From an uncultured Bacteroidales bacterium (GTDB taxonomy: Bacteria; Bacteroidota; Bacteroidia; Bacteroidales; F082), in the NCBI GenBank assembly GCA_905234275.1, contig CAJOHD010000008.1:1-64000 (forward strand): DNA of 64,000 nucleotides. Direction: 5' to 3'. Below are positions 35,518-44,276 of the stretch, one piece after another. The notes under the pieces are model-generated. The model was not told the DNA's origin. It made no database searches and saw only the letters and a program-made list of their open reading frames with translations. A program made the position numbers and the translations under genes. Numbering within the stretch: the stretch's first letter is position 1; each line of letters starts with the position of its first letter.

Positions 35518-36690
35518 TTAACGCCCTGAGTTCCAAATCATAACACTTCCTTTATACTTATAATTCTGCGTCTGTCCTTTGCATTCCAAAACGTAGAAAT
35601 ATGTTCCGTCAGGCAACTTTCCGCCGTCCCAGTCGTTTCTGTAATCCTCTGATTCATAAACGATTCGACCCCATCTGTTGAAGATCACGAGCTTATGGCT
35701 TAGGAAATACTCATTCAAATCGTTGATTGGCTTGCCTTCCTCGCCGTAACCTACCTCGAAATAATCGTTGTATCCGTCGCCGTTAGGGGTGAAGATGTTC
35801 GGAATCTTAAGCTTTACAGGCAATACCTTGACGCTTCCATGATAAGTTGTGTCGCAACCGTAATCGTTTGTCACCGTCAGCATTGCATTACCTTGACCTT
35901 CCGTTGTAAATGAAACCTTCGGTCTGGAACTTGTAAAACTGATGTCGTATCCGTCAAATTCCCAAAAGAAATTGGATATTTCAACAAGTGTGTCGTGACC
36001 GTCATAAACGGTGTCGTTGTTGTTGAACCACCATGTAACGTAAGGATTATCGAGGTACACGGTGTCCGCAGGGTCCGATAAAATCTCAATATTCGGGTTT
36101 AAATGGGCTCTCAGGCGAACAGTGTCAGTCTGCGAGCATCCATACTCATTGGTGACCGTCATCGTGTAATTTGTGTAAGCGCTTAATCCCATGGCTATCT
36201 GAGGGTTATCCAGATATTGGATAGGCTGAATCGGTGCGTTCCAATGATATGTGAATGTCGAATAACCGCCTCCTGATGCTGTCGCCTTTGCCTTAGCCGT
36301 CTTTCCGTTGTCGTTGGTTTTGTCCGAACAAGTCAACGTAAGTTGTTCAAAATCAATGTTAAACTTCGGTCGCATCGTGATGGTGATGCTGTTATTGCAA
36401 ATCGCTGCACCAGATTCTGTGTTCCAAATGTAAACGCTGTAAACCGAGTTGTTTTCAGTGATTTTTGCCAATGCCGATGGTCCTTCGCTGATGGTGTCAC
36501 CGTTGTGAATCCATGCATACGAATAGTTGATGTTCATCTCCACGCTCATCAAAATCTCGTCGTTATAGCAAACCGGCATAGTCACTCCGTCTTCAAGATG
36601 AATCTCACATTGAGCCTTTATCTCGTTGAAAGAGAATAGTATAGCAATAGCTAACAAGATGATTTTATATGACTTCTCCAATCTTTTCAT
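35518..36690 (-). CDS. secreted protein with T9SS type B (CHU_C) sorting domain
   Basis: The protein has 390 residues from ATG 36690 (signal peptide, cleavage near IKA-QC). It contains two or three PKD/SprB-like Ig domains (YTMTVTNEYGCSQTDTVRLR; AMLTVTNDYGCDTT). It ends with the gliding-motility-associated C-terminal domain (IPNIFTPNGDGYNDYF, VFNRWGRIVY, DWDGGKLPDGTYFYVL). It is carried over the outer membrane by T9SS and attached or released at the surface. A longer frame to 36819 is only the product of a palindromic repeat and is not used. A promoter lies at 36709. Confidence 0.85.
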   Translation of the reverse strand: MKRLEKSYKIILLAIAILFSFNEIKAQCEIHLEDGVTMPVCYNDEILMSVEMNINYSYAWIHNGDTISEGPSALAKITENNSVYSVYIWNTESGAAICNNSITITMRPKFNIDFEQLTLTCSDKTNDNGKTAKAKATASGGGYSTFTYHWNAPIQPIQYLDNPQIAMGLSAYTNYTMTVTNEYGCSQTDTVRLRAHLNPNIEILSDPADTVYLDNPYVTWWFNNNDTVYDGHDTLVEISNFFWEFDGYDISFTSSRPKVSFTTEGQGNAMLTVTNDYGCDTTYHGSVKVLPVKLKIPNIFTPNGDGYNDYFEVGYGEEGKPINDLNEYFLSHKLVIFNRWGRIVYESEDYRNDWDGGKLPDGTYFYVLECKGQTQNYKYKGSVMIWNSGR

Positions 36691-36708
36691 TTTATAATCA
36701 TTAACTTG

Positions 36709-36716
36709 CAAAAATA
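36709..36716 (-). promoter_or_regulatory. -7 promoter box of the T9SS type B gene
   Basis: CAAAAATA on + (TATTTTTG on -), 18 bases before ATG 36690. It supports this start. Confidence 0.62.
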
Positions 36717-36785
36717 ATAAATTTCTTTTAATTAATGTGGAAATTGTAAAAATATTGTCTGTGATCATCATTTCCACAATTTGTC

Positions 36786-36814
36786 GGAGATTCCTCCGCT
36801 GCGGTCGGAATGAC
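36786..36814 (+). repeat. palindromic element copy
   Basis: GGAGATTCCTCCGCTGCGGT then CGGAATGAC, a diverged member lying between the T9SS type B gene and clpB. Confidence 0.6.
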
Positions 36815-36884
36815 AGCATTCATGTCAAAATGGCAGATTTGATCTTTTGGATTACTTTTTGATGTATTTAAAGCAAAACAATAG

Positions 36885-36891
36885 AAAGGAG
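36885..36891 (+). promoter_or_regulatory. strong Shine-Dalgarno site of clpB
   Basis: AAAGGAG eight bases before ATG 36900. Such sites are uncommon in this window. It fixes the clpB start and confirms that no N-terminal domain is encoded upstream. Confidence 0.7.
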
Positions 36892-36899
36892 AAAAAACA

Positions 36900-38981
36900 A
36901 TGAATAACAACCAGTTTAACAATCAACAGAACGGACAGGAGAGGGCTTTGGACCGCTTTGCGCGAAACCTCAACGAGCTCGCCGAGAAAGGCAAACTCGA
37001 CCCGGTGATAGGCCGTGATGAGGAGATACGTCGAGTGCTTCAGATCTTGTCGCGACGCACCAAAAACAACCCTATATTAATAGGTGAGCCTGGCGTGGGT
37101 AAGACGGCTATAGCCGAAGGCCTTGCTCAGCGTATCGTGAGCGGTGACGTGCCTGAGAACCTGAAGTCGAAGAAGGTGTATTCCCTTGATATGGGCGCAC
37201 TCATAGCCGGCGCCATGTACAAGGGCGAGTTCGAGGAACGTCTGAAATCGGTCATCAAAGAGGTGGTGGAGAGCGACGGCGAGGTGATACTCTTCATCGA
37301 TGAGATTCACACTTTGGTGGGCGCAGGCGGCGGTCAGGGTGCTATGGATGCTGCAAACATCCTCAAGCCGGCTTTGGCGCGTGGTGAGTTGCGTGCAATA
37401 GGCGCTACAACCCTCAACGAATATCAGAAATATTTTGAGCAGGATAAGGCTCTGGAGCGTCGTTTCCAGATTGTGATGATCGACGAGCCTGACGAGCAGT
37501 CGGCAATATCGATTTTGCGTGGCCTGAAAGAGAAATACGAAACGCATCACCAGGTTCGTATCCTCGATGAGGCTATCATCGCTGCTGTGGATTTGTCGAT
37601 TCGTTACATTTCTGACCGTTTCTTGCCAGATAAGGCCATCGACTTGATTGATGAGGCCGCTTCGCGTCTGCGTCTGCAAATAAATTCTGTTCCTGAGGAG
37701 CTTGAAGACGTGCAGCGTAAGATTCGTCAGCTTGAGATCGAGCGCGAGGCTATCAAGCGTGAAAACGATAAGAAGAAAGTCGAGGAATTGACCAAGACTA
37801 TCAATGAGTTAGATAAGGAACGCCAAGATATCCGCATGCGTTGGGAAACCGAGCGAGGTTTTGTGGAGAAGATTCAGAAAGAGAAACAGAATATCGAGAA
37901 CTACAAATATCAGGCAACGGTTGCTGAACGTGAGGGAAATTACGGCAAGGTTGCTGAACTGCGTTATGGTAAGATTGCCGAATCTGAAGCAGCTATTGCT
38001 AAAGCGAAAGAGCAACTCATTAAGGTTCAAGGAGATAACCCGTTAGTCGATGAGGAAGTTTCTGCCGACGATGTGGCTGAAATCGTCTCACGTTGGACAG
38101 GCATCCCAGTGCACAAGATGATGCAGAGTGAGCGTGAAAAACTGTTGAATCTTGAGACAGAGTTGCATAAACGTGTCGTTGGACAAGATGACGCTATCGC
38201 TGCTGTTTCGGATGCTATCAGAAGGAGCAGGGCAGGCTTGCAGGATTCTAAACGACCAATAGGCTCGTTCATATTCTTAGGAACCACTGGTGTCGGTAAA
38301 ACCGAGCTGGCAAAGGCCTTGGCAGAGTTTTTGTTCGACAATGAAAACAACATGGTTCGTATCGATATGTCCGAGTATCAGGAGCGTCACACCGTGTCGC
38401 GTTTGATCGGTGCGCCTCCAGGATATGTGGGCTACGAAGAGAGCGGCCAACTCACTGAGGCTGTGCGTCGTAAGCCATATTCGGTGGTGCTTCTTGACGA
38501 AATTGAAAAGGCGCATCCTGACGTGTTCAACATATTGTTGCAGGTCTTGGATGATGGTCGTCTGACCGATAACAAAGGTCGTCTGGTCGACTTCAAGAAC
38601 ACCATCATCATCATGACCTCGAACGTGCCAGAAGGCGAGCTTCGTAACCACTTCCGTCCTGAATTCTTGAACCGTATCGACGATATCATTGTGTTCAAGC
38701 AACTTACTGAGGAACAGATAGTTAGCGTCGTTGCAATGCAGTTCAACAAGGTCAAAGAGATGCTCAAACCAAACGGCATCGACATCAACATGACTGACTC
38801 TGCGATGAAGTATATGGCTAAGATCAGCTACGACCCACAATACGGTGCCCGTCCAGTGAAACGTATGATGCAGCGTGAGATGCTGAATGAGTTGTCGCGC
38901 ATGATCATTGCTGATAAGGTCAACAAAGACAAGCCGATTACCGTTGATTTTGATGGAAATGGGTTAGTGTTTAAGAACTAA
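36900..38981 (+). CDS. clpB: AAA+ disaggregase ClpB without N-terminal domain
   Basis: The protein has 693 residues against about 860 in usual ClpB. The Clp_N domain is missing and replaced by an Asn/Gln-rich lead ([13 protein letters not shown]). NBD1 (Walker [11 protein letters not shown]68), the coiled-coil M-domain (about 275-400) and NBD2 (Walker [10 protein letters not shown], about residue 463) are all present. The segment after IIMTSN is shortened: [17 protein letters not shown] lacks some 15-20 residues normally found there. ClpB resolubilises aggregates with DnaK. The strong Shine-Dalgarno site shows that the short form is real. Confidence 0.9.
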   Translation: MNNNQFNNQQNGQERALDRFARNLNELAEKGKLDPVIGRDEEIRRVLQILSRRTKNNPILIGEPGVGKTAIAEGLAQRIVSGDVPENLKSKKVYSLDMGALIAGAMYKGEFEERLKSVIKEVVESDGEVILFIDEIHTLVGAGGGQGAMDAANILKPALARGELRAIGATTLNEYQKYFEQDKALERRFQIVMIDEPDEQSAISILRGLKEKYETHHQVRILDEAIIAAVDLSIRYISDRFLPDKAIDLIDEAASRLRLQINSVPEELEDVQRKIRQLEIEREAIKRENDKKKVEELTKTINELDKERQDIRMRWETERGFVEKIQKEKQNIENYKYQATVAEREGNYGKVAELRYGKIAESEAAIAKAKEQLIKVQGDNPLVDEEVSADDVAEIVSRWTGIPVHKMMQSEREKLLNLETELHKRVVGQDDAIAAVSDAIRRSRAGLQDSKRPIGSFIFLGTTGVGKTELAKALAEFLFDNENNMVRIDMSEYQERHTVSRLIGAPPGYVGYEESGQLTEAVRRKPYSVVLLDEIEKAHPDVFNILLQVLDDGRLTDNKGRLVDFKNTIIIMTSNVPEGELRNHFRPEFLNRIDDIIVFKQLTEEQIVSVVAMQFNKVKEMLKPNGIDINMTDSAMKYMAKISYDPQYGARPVKRMMQREMLNELSRMIIADKVNKDKPITVDFDGNGLVFKN

Positions 38982-38982
38982 C

Positions 38983-39021
38983 GTCATTTCGAGCGCAACG
39001 GAGTGGAGTCGAGAAATCCTC
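38983..39021 (+). repeat. palindromic element copy after clpB
   Basis: GTCATTTCGAGCGCAACGGA followed by GTGGAGTCGAGAAATCCTC, one base after the clpB stop. Confidence 0.7.
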
Positions 39022-39030
39022 TAATTCCCA

Positions 39031-39069
39031 AACATCCATGGTTTTTTAAAAGCTGTGGATGTTTTTTTA
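39031..39069 (+). terminator. terminator of clpB
   Basis: AACATCCA (39031-39038) pairs with TGGATGTT (39056-39063) and is followed by a run of T. Confidence 0.75.
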
Positions 39070-39111
39070 TAATAAAATAATTAAAAATCTGTTGATTATT
39101 AAAAAATTATG

Positions 39112-39119
39112 TATTTTTG
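39112..39119 (+). promoter_or_regulatory. -7 promoter box of the fic operon
   Basis: TATTTTTG, ending 45 bases before ATG 39165, with a palindromic operator directly downstream. Confidence 0.65.
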
Positions 39120-39128
39120 CAACGAATA

Positions 39129-39158
39129 AACCGCAAATTTTGCGGTTAACAAACCGCA
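39129..39158 (+). promoter_or_regulatory. operator-like palindrome AACCGCA...TGCGGTT plus a third half-site
   Basis: AACCGCAAATTTTGCGGTT (39129-39147) is a perfect 7-bp inverted repeat with a 5-base spacer. A third AACCGCA copy lies at 39152-39158. The sites lie between the -7 box and ATG, where a bound repressor would block transcription. The Fic protein ends with a winged-helix-like region and may bind here. Confidence 0.6.
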
Positions 39159-39164
39159 TGAAAT

Positions 39165-40250
39165 ATGTATATATATGAATCACAAACATGGCCGAACTTC
39201 GTTTGGGATAAAGATAAGATAAACGCTTTATTGAACGAGGTGTGCAAAGCTGCCGGATTTTTATCTGGCCGCTTAAGTAGTTTTGGCTTTGACAAACAAC
39301 AGCTTGCAGTGGTTGAGACATTGACTCGCGATGTTGTGGACTCGTCTGAAATTGAGGGAGTTGTGCTGAATAGTGAACAGGTTCGTTCATCAGTAGCACG
39401 CCGTTTGGGTGTTCAAATAACAAAAGAGACCGAGCCGTCGCATTATATCGAAGGTGTTGTTGAGATGATGCTCGACGCTACTGTAAATTTTTCAAAACCT
39501 TTGAGTGATGAACGTTTGTTTGGATGGCATGCCGCATTATTTCCAACAGGTCATAGCGGATATCAGCCTATTGATGTCGCCCAATATCGCAAAGTGGGAA
39601 TGTCGGTGATTTCTGGAATGTTTAGCCGTGAGAAAGTGCATTATCGTGCGCCAGAAGCTGAACTTGTTCCACAAATGATGAAAAATTTCATTGAATGGTT
39701 TAACTCAAAAGATACGCCTAATGACTATTTGAAATCGGCTATTGCGCATCTTTGGTTTGTGTGCATACACCCATTTGACGACGGCAACGGTCGCATTGCA
39801 CGTGCTATTTCCGATATGGCATTGTCGCAGGCAGATAACAGTCAGATGCGGTATTTCAGCATGTCGCGTCAGATAAATCTTGAAAAGAAGAAATACTACG
39901 CCGCTTTGGAGCACATTCAGAATAGCGATGGTGATATTACAGATTGGCTGGAGTGGTATCTTGGATGCATGAAACGCTCTATTGAATCGTCAGATAAAGC
40001 GGTGTCATTGGTTTTAGCAAAAGCAATATTCTGGCAAAGGCATGCTGATGTTCCGTTAAATGACAGACAAGTTAAGGTTTTAAATTTTTATCTTGACGGA
40101 TACGATGGCAAGCTAACAGCTAAAAACTGGAGCAAAGAGGCAAACGTATCGCTTGACACGGCAGCTCGTGACATACAAGATCTTGTTGAAAAATGTCTTA
40201 TTGAGGCTATAGAAGGCAAGGTCAGAAATGTGGAGTATGTGATAAAATAG
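39165..40250 (+). CDS. Fic domain protein with DUF4172-like N-terminus and winged-helix tail
   Basis: The protein has 361 residues. The N-terminal part begins YIYESQTWPNFVWD (DUF4172-like). The inhibitory helix SSEIEG (S60...E64 G65) matches (S/T)xxxE(G/N). The core Fic motif is HPFDDGNGR (H202). The C-terminal ~60 residues (LTAKNWSKEANVSLDTAARDIQ) look like a winged helix. Fic enzymes transfer AMP or related groups from nucleotides onto target hydroxyls; the glutamate makes the enzyme self-inhibited. The target is unknown. It heads the accessory island and is followed after 24 bases by the DUF262 pair. Confidence 0.88.
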   Translation: MYIYESQTWPNFVWDKDKINALLNEVCKAAGFLSGRLSSFGFDKQQLAVVETLTRDVVDSSEIEGVVLNSEQVRSSVARRLGVQITKETEPSHYIEGVVEMMLDATVNFSKPLSDERLFGWHAALFPTGHSGYQPIDVAQYRKVGMSVISGMFSREKVHYRAPEAELVPQMMKNFIEWFNSKDTPNDYLKSAIAHLWFVCIHPFDDGNGRIARAISDMALSQADNSQMRYFSMSRQINLEKKKYYAALEHIQNSDGDITDWLEWYLGCMKRSIESSDKAVSLVLAKAIFWQRHADVPLNDRQVKVLNFYLDGYDGKLTAKNWSKEANVSLDTAARDIQDLVEKCLIEAIEGKVRNVEYVIK

Positions 40251-40274
40251 AAATTGTTATTACATTGTTAGCAA

Positions 40275-41603
40275 ATGAATCAGGAAAATCTAAAAATCGT
40301 ATCATTGAATGATGTGCTGAAATTAAATCTTTCGATCCCATCTTATCAAAGACCTTATAAATGGACTACAGATAGTGCAGCGACTTTGTTTAATGATATT
40401 TATTCAGCATACAAAAATCATGTTCCAGAATATCGAATAGGATCTATTGTACTGCATGCTAGTGGTAATGAATTTGAAATTGTTGATGGGCAACAGAGAG
40501 TGACTACGCTTACTATACTGACATATTGCTTTTATGAAGTTTTAAATGATAAAACATATTTGAGTCTATCAAATTTGTTAAAAAAAGATAAAGGATTTAA
40601 TAAATTATCAAGTAAATCAATAATTGATAACCATGAGGTTTTGAAACAGCATTGTGAATTGATCAAAAATGAATTAAATGAGTTTATAAAATATACGTTG
40701 GAAAACTGTACACTGGTTAAAATAATAACTAATAGCGAACAAGATGCATTTCAGTTTTTTGATTCACAAAACACACGAGGCAAGGCCCTTAATCCACAGG
40801 ATTTATTAAAATCCTATCACCTCCGTGAAATGTATGATAGCACTGAGAGGGAAAAGATAAATATAATCAATGTGTGGGAAAACGAACAACAAAAAGAATT
40901 GGCTCTATTTTTTGAGAATAATTTATATCCTTTGGTTCAGTGGTATAAAAGCAAAGATGGTCTGTACTATTCATCAAAGAAAATTAAGGTATTTAAGGGT
41001 ATAAAGCTTAACAGCAATTATCATTATTCAGTGTATCATAAGGCAGCAAATCTATTTATAGAACGTTTTAATTCTGAAGGACTGTTTGAATTGACATCTG
41101 GTGAGCAACTTTGTCAATTTCAATTGACACAGCCTTTGATTGCTGGTAAAAGATTTTTCCAATATACTATTTATTATTTCAATCTTTACAAAGATGTGAT
41201 ACGGACTATTGAATCAAAATTTGAACCCCAATACATATCCAATTATGGGTCAGGAAACTCTTATATCAGGAATTTGTTCATAAATGTTGTTATTTTCTTT
41301 GTAGATAAATTCAACAAAGAAGAATTAACCGACAATAGATTAAAATTTTTGTATAATTGGGCTTATTCATTAAGAATTGTCATGCATTCGGTTTATTTGC
41401 AAACAGCGAACAGGTATGCCGTCGGATATTGGGATTGCAGAGTAAACAAAGGTCTTAATATGTTTAGGAAAATTTCAGAGATGCAGAATCCTCAAGAGTT
41501 GGACAATATAGTTTTGGACAGAATCGATCAGCAACAATTGGATTCATACAAATCAAAAAAATATCAAGATATATGGCATTTTATTTATGGAGGTAATCAA
41601 TGA
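40275..41603 (+). CDS. DUF262 protein (GmrSD/ParB-like NTPase-type), first of a pair
   Basis: The protein has 442 residues. The DUF262 signature is clear: SIPSYQRPYKWT, RIGSIVLH, IVDGQQRVTTL and FDSQNTRGKALNPQDLLKSY. No HNH (DUF1524) motif is found at its C-terminus. DUF262 proteins are DNase/NTPase subunits of modification-dependent restriction (GmrS type) and SspE-like systems. It overlaps the start of the next DUF262 gene by four bases (ATGA), so the two likely form one complex. The A/T-rich composition suggests horizontal gain. Confidence 0.82.
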   Translation: MNQENLKIVSLNDVLKLNLSIPSYQRPYKWTTDSAATLFNDIYSAYKNHVPEYRIGSIVLHASGNEFEIVDGQQRVTTLTILTYCFYEVLNDKTYLSLSNLLKKDKGFNKLSSKSIIDNHEVLKQHCELIKNELNEFIKYTLENCTLVKIITNSEQDAFQFFDSQNTRGKALNPQDLLKSYHLREMYDSTEREKINIINVWENEQQKELALFFENNLYPLVQWYKSKDGLYYSSKKIKVFKGIKLNSNYHYSVYHKAANLFIERFNSEGLFELTSGEQLCQFQLTQPLIAGKRFFQYTIYYFNLYKDVIRTIESKFEPQYISNYGSGNSYIRNLFINVVIFFVDKFNKEELTDNRLKFLYNWAYSLRIVMHSVYLQTANRYAVGYWDCRVNKGLNMFRKISEMQNPQELDNIVLDRIDQQQLDSYKSKKYQDIWHFIYGGNQ

Positions 41604-43402
41604 TGCAAAATATAAAACAACCGGAAGAATTAAATTTGACAAATATTTTTGTGGGCAGTGAATACATCATTCCCATATATCAAAGAAATTATGCATGGGA
41701 AAAAGATGAAATAGAACAATTGCTGAATGACATATATGATTCTAATGGAAGATATTATCTCGGAAGTTTAATTGTAGATGAGGTTGCCCCTAATATATAT
41801 ACAGTAATTGATGGACAGCAAAGGTTGACCACCCTGTTTCTCCTTTTATCTTATTTGAAAGATGAAACGTTATCAAAACAAGCTCTTAGATTTGAAGCAA
41901 GAGAAAAATCAAATATTACCCTTATGGATTTGTTTGAAAAACAAAAAATCGAAAAAGAGAATTTTTACACTGGAGAAATAATAGATGGTTTTGATGTGAT
42001 TAGAAACTTTTTTAAAGTTGCAGAATTGAAAAACAATTTGTATCAGTGCCAGTTTAAATCGAAACTACCTAATATTTTACTAATAAGAACACAAGTGCCT
42101 AAGCATATAGACCTGAATCATTATTTTGAAATTATGAATACTCGAGGTGAGCAGCTTGAGATTCATGAAATTGCAAAGGGTAAAATACTGGGTGCTATTG
42201 ATGCATATAAACCTGATTATACGGCTGTCGCAGGTTTGATTTGGGACAAATGCTCACAAATGGATAGCTATATCCAGATGAATTTTGACAAGCGAAGCAG
42301 GAAATGTCTTTTTGGCAATAATTGGGATTCGTTTAACTGTAAAAACATTGATGAAGTAATGTTTCATATCTCAATTGAAAGTGAAGACAATGAAAATCGA
42401 TTTTCATTGTTTGATATAATAAATACCCAATATGGGGCTAAAACGGAAAACATTGATGAAAATGATGATGAAAATGAAAGGTTTGAATCGATAATCTCTT
42501 TTCCCAATCTACTCTTAATAGTAAATGAGGCGATGCACAGTATATCTCTGGATGATGATTTGACATTGGATGACAAAAGATTTATTGACACCCTAAAATG
42601 GCATTGGGAAAATGGTGACAGAGCATTGGAGTTTGTGTTTAATCTTTTAAAATGTAGGTTTTTGTTTGATAAATACATAATTAAGCGTGAATACGCAAAA
42701 GATTATAAAGAAGACGGCAGATGGTCATTGCAAAAATTATTGATGTATTATGATAAATCCAGTAATCAAGAAAAGCCGTCATACAAATTGACATACGCAG
42801 ACAATGATGATGAAAATGACAAAAAGACAGAAACATTAAGAAGTTTGCAATCAGCATTAAGGATTACGTACACATCGCCCAAAACCATGCACTGGATGTC
42901 AAATGTGCTGTTGGCTTTAAATGAAAATCAGAATGCGGATTTGAAGGAAATCTTGGAAAGGTATGCTTGTGACAAAGTCGAAAATGCAAATTATAAAGAG
43001 GCATCAGGATTCGGGATTGACAGAATTGTTTTTACATATTTGGATTATGTCTTGGATAGGGATTCAATAGTTAGTATTCCAAATTTCCAATTTCAATATA
43101 GAACCTCTATAGAGCATTTTTACCCGCAGCATCCTATTGAAAAAGAAAAATGGGATGACAAACATTTGGATTGTTTTGGCAATCTTGCACTGATAACAGT
43201 TTCGTCGAACTCTAGATTCTCAAATTTAGACCCGCTATCTAAAGCAAACAGTTATCCTGAAACAATCAAGCAAAGTCCAAAGCTACAGCTAATGAGAAAT
43301 ATTATGAAAGAGAATAATGATGTATGGGATCAAAGTCTTGCTGATAAACATGGGAAAGAAATGTTGGAATTGTTAGAAAAAGAAATCATTAAACATAAGT
43401 AA
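41600..43402 (+). CDS. DUF262-DUF1524 (HNH) protein, second of a pair
   Basis: The protein has 600 residues. DUF262 motifs (IPIYQRNYAWEKDE, YLGSLIV, VIDGQQRLTTLFLLL, MNTRGEQLEIHEIAKG) are followed by a DUF1524-type HNH nuclease near residue 505: SIEHFYPQ with the histidine pair region and FGNLALITVSSNSRFSN. This is the layout of GmrSD- and SspE-like nucleases that cut modified or foreign DNA. Together with the HNH-less partner it may be a two-subunit restriction system under the fic promoter. Confidence 0.82.
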   Translation: MMQNIKQPEELNLTNIFVGSEYIIPIYQRNYAWEKDEIEQLLNDIYDSNGRYYLGSLIVDEVAPNIYTVIDGQQRLTTLFLLLSYLKDETLSKQALRFEAREKSNITLMDLFEKQKIEKENFYTGEIIDGFDVIRNFFKVAELKNNLYQCQFKSKLPNILLIRTQVPKHIDLNHYFEIMNTRGEQLEIHEIAKGKILGAIDAYKPDYTAVAGLIWDKCSQMDSYIQMNFDKRSRKCLFGNNWDSFNCKNIDEVMFHISIESEDNENRFSLFDIINTQYGAKTENIDENDDENERFESIISFPNLLLIVNEAMHSISLDDDLTLDDKRFIDTLKWHWENGDRALEFVFNLLKCRFLFDKYIIKREYAKDYKEDGRWSLQKLLMYYDKSSNQEKPSYKLTYADNDDENDKKTETLRSLQSALRITYTSPKTMHWMSNVLLALNENQNADLKEILERYACDKVENANYKEASGFGIDRIVFTYLDYVLDRDSIVSIPNFQFQYRTSIEHFYPQHPIEKEKWDDKHLDCFGNLALITVSSNSRFSNLDPLSKANSYPETIKQSPKLQLMRNIMKENNDVWDQSLADKHGKEMLELLEKEIIKHK

Positions 43403-43432
43403 AGGCGTAACATATTCATATTATTAAGCGGC

Positions 43433-43457
43433 AACCTGTGCAAAAATTGCACAAGTT
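43433..43457 (+). promoter_or_regulatory. inverted repeat IR1 (AACCTGTGC ... GCACAAGTT)
   Basis: Arms AACCTGTGC and GCACAAGTT pair at 8 of 9 positions with a 7-base spacer. It shares the AACnTGTGC consensus with IR2. Confidence 0.6.
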
Positions 43458-43469
43458 AAAAGTTTATGC

Positions 43470-43496
43470 AACATGTGCTTCAAAATAGCACATGTT
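43470..43496 (+). promoter_or_regulatory. inverted repeat IR2 (AACATGTGC ... GCACATGTT)
   Basis: Perfect 9-bp arms with a 9-base spacer. It ends five bases before the -7 box at 43502, so it covers the -33 region of that promoter. It is a likely repressor site. Confidence 0.68.
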
Positions 43497-43501
43497 TGTT
43501 T

Positions 43502-43509
43502 TATCTTTG
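43502..43509 (+). promoter_or_regulatory. -7 promoter box of the 43535 gene
   Basis: TATCTTTG, 25 bases before ATG 43535, next to IR2. Confidence 0.72.
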
Positions 43510-43534
43510 CAGTGTCAAATTAAAATATTGGTGT

Positions 43535-44245
43535 ATGACTACTAATAATAAAAAGGTTGTTAATGAAGAAGTACTGAAAAGACTTTGCAAAGAGTATCGT
43601 TATGAAATTGGTGCCGGCATTGATGACGTATTGCTGAAGATAAAAGTGCGCTATGTTATTGATACAAATAAGTTTGGTTACGCTTACTTCGGCGATTACT
43701 TTTTCTTTGGCGATGATTTTTACGTATGGGATGATGATGACAAATGGAAAGACGATCATAATCAGGATGTGGTTGAAGCAGTCTTCAATGACAGACACGA
43801 TCGTAGCGGTTATGCTCATAGAGTGATTTTTGCGGGTGTTGAAACCGAATTTGTCGACAGCAATGGTGAGCGAATTTTTACGGGTGACGTAATCAAATTG
43901 GAAGAATCTGTTGATTATGTGCAATATTATGCGGTTGGAGCGTGGGCGCACGAAGATGGTGTGGGCTCTTATTGCTTTATCCTTGACAATCATTATTTGC
44001 CTTTGGAAGACTGTGCTCGTCGGAATTCTAAGATGACTCGTATGGGGACGGTTTTCTATCAGCTTGATGCCAGTGATTTTATTGAAGTGAATATGCGCAC
44101 GATGCAGTTTAACGGCTGGCGTGACACCTATGAAGATCGCCAACGTAAACTCCTAATGGCAAAATTTACGCCAAATTTCGACAAAGAAGAATGGAAATAT
44201 TCAGCGTTGGAGATTATCGGAGCGGAATATAATTGGAGAGAATAA
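43535..44245 (+). CDS. YopX-like domain protein of unknown function
   Basis: The protein has 236 residues, rich in Asp, Tyr and Phe. Residues ~108-140 (TEFVDSNGERIFTGDVIKLE) resemble the YopX phage-protein pattern (DxNGxxIxxGDIV). The rest is unrecognised. Such domains are found on phages and plasmids. Its promoter carries two operator-like inverted repeats, so it is tightly controlled. It is followed by the PD-(D/E)XK-like gene with its own promoter. The start is set by the promoter at 43502. Confidence 0.6.
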   Translation: MTTNNKKVVNEEVLKRLCKEYRYEIGAGIDDVLLKIKVRYVIDTNKFGYAYFGDYFFFGDDFYVWDDDDKWKDDHNQDVVEAVFNDRHDRSGYAHRVIFAGVETEFVDSNGERIFTGDVIKLEESVDYVQYYAVGAWAHEDGVGSYCFILDNHYLPLEDCARRNSKMTRMGTVFYQLDASDFIEVNMRTMQFNGWRDTYEDRQRKLLMAKFTPNFDKEEWKYSALEIIGAEYNWRE

Positions 44246-44252
44246 AAATTAT

Positions 44253-44260
44253 TATATTTG
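44253..44260 (+). promoter_or_regulatory. -7 promoter box of the 44277 gene
   Basis: TATATTTG, 16 bases before ATG 44277. Confidence 0.62.
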
Positions 44261-44276
44261 CAAAAAAAAATTAATT

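Noticed and set aside
36691..36819. Longer N-terminus for the T9SS type B protein
   Set aside because: The extra residues come from a palindromic repeat, and the signal peptide begins at ATG 36690.
39165..40250. Toxin-antitoxin pair of Fic/Doc type
   Set aside because: The inhibitory helix is inside the same protein and no small antitoxin gene precedes it.
43433..43496. CRISPR-like repeats
   Set aside because: Only two units, each an inverted repeat of its own over a promoter, with no spacers or cas genes.
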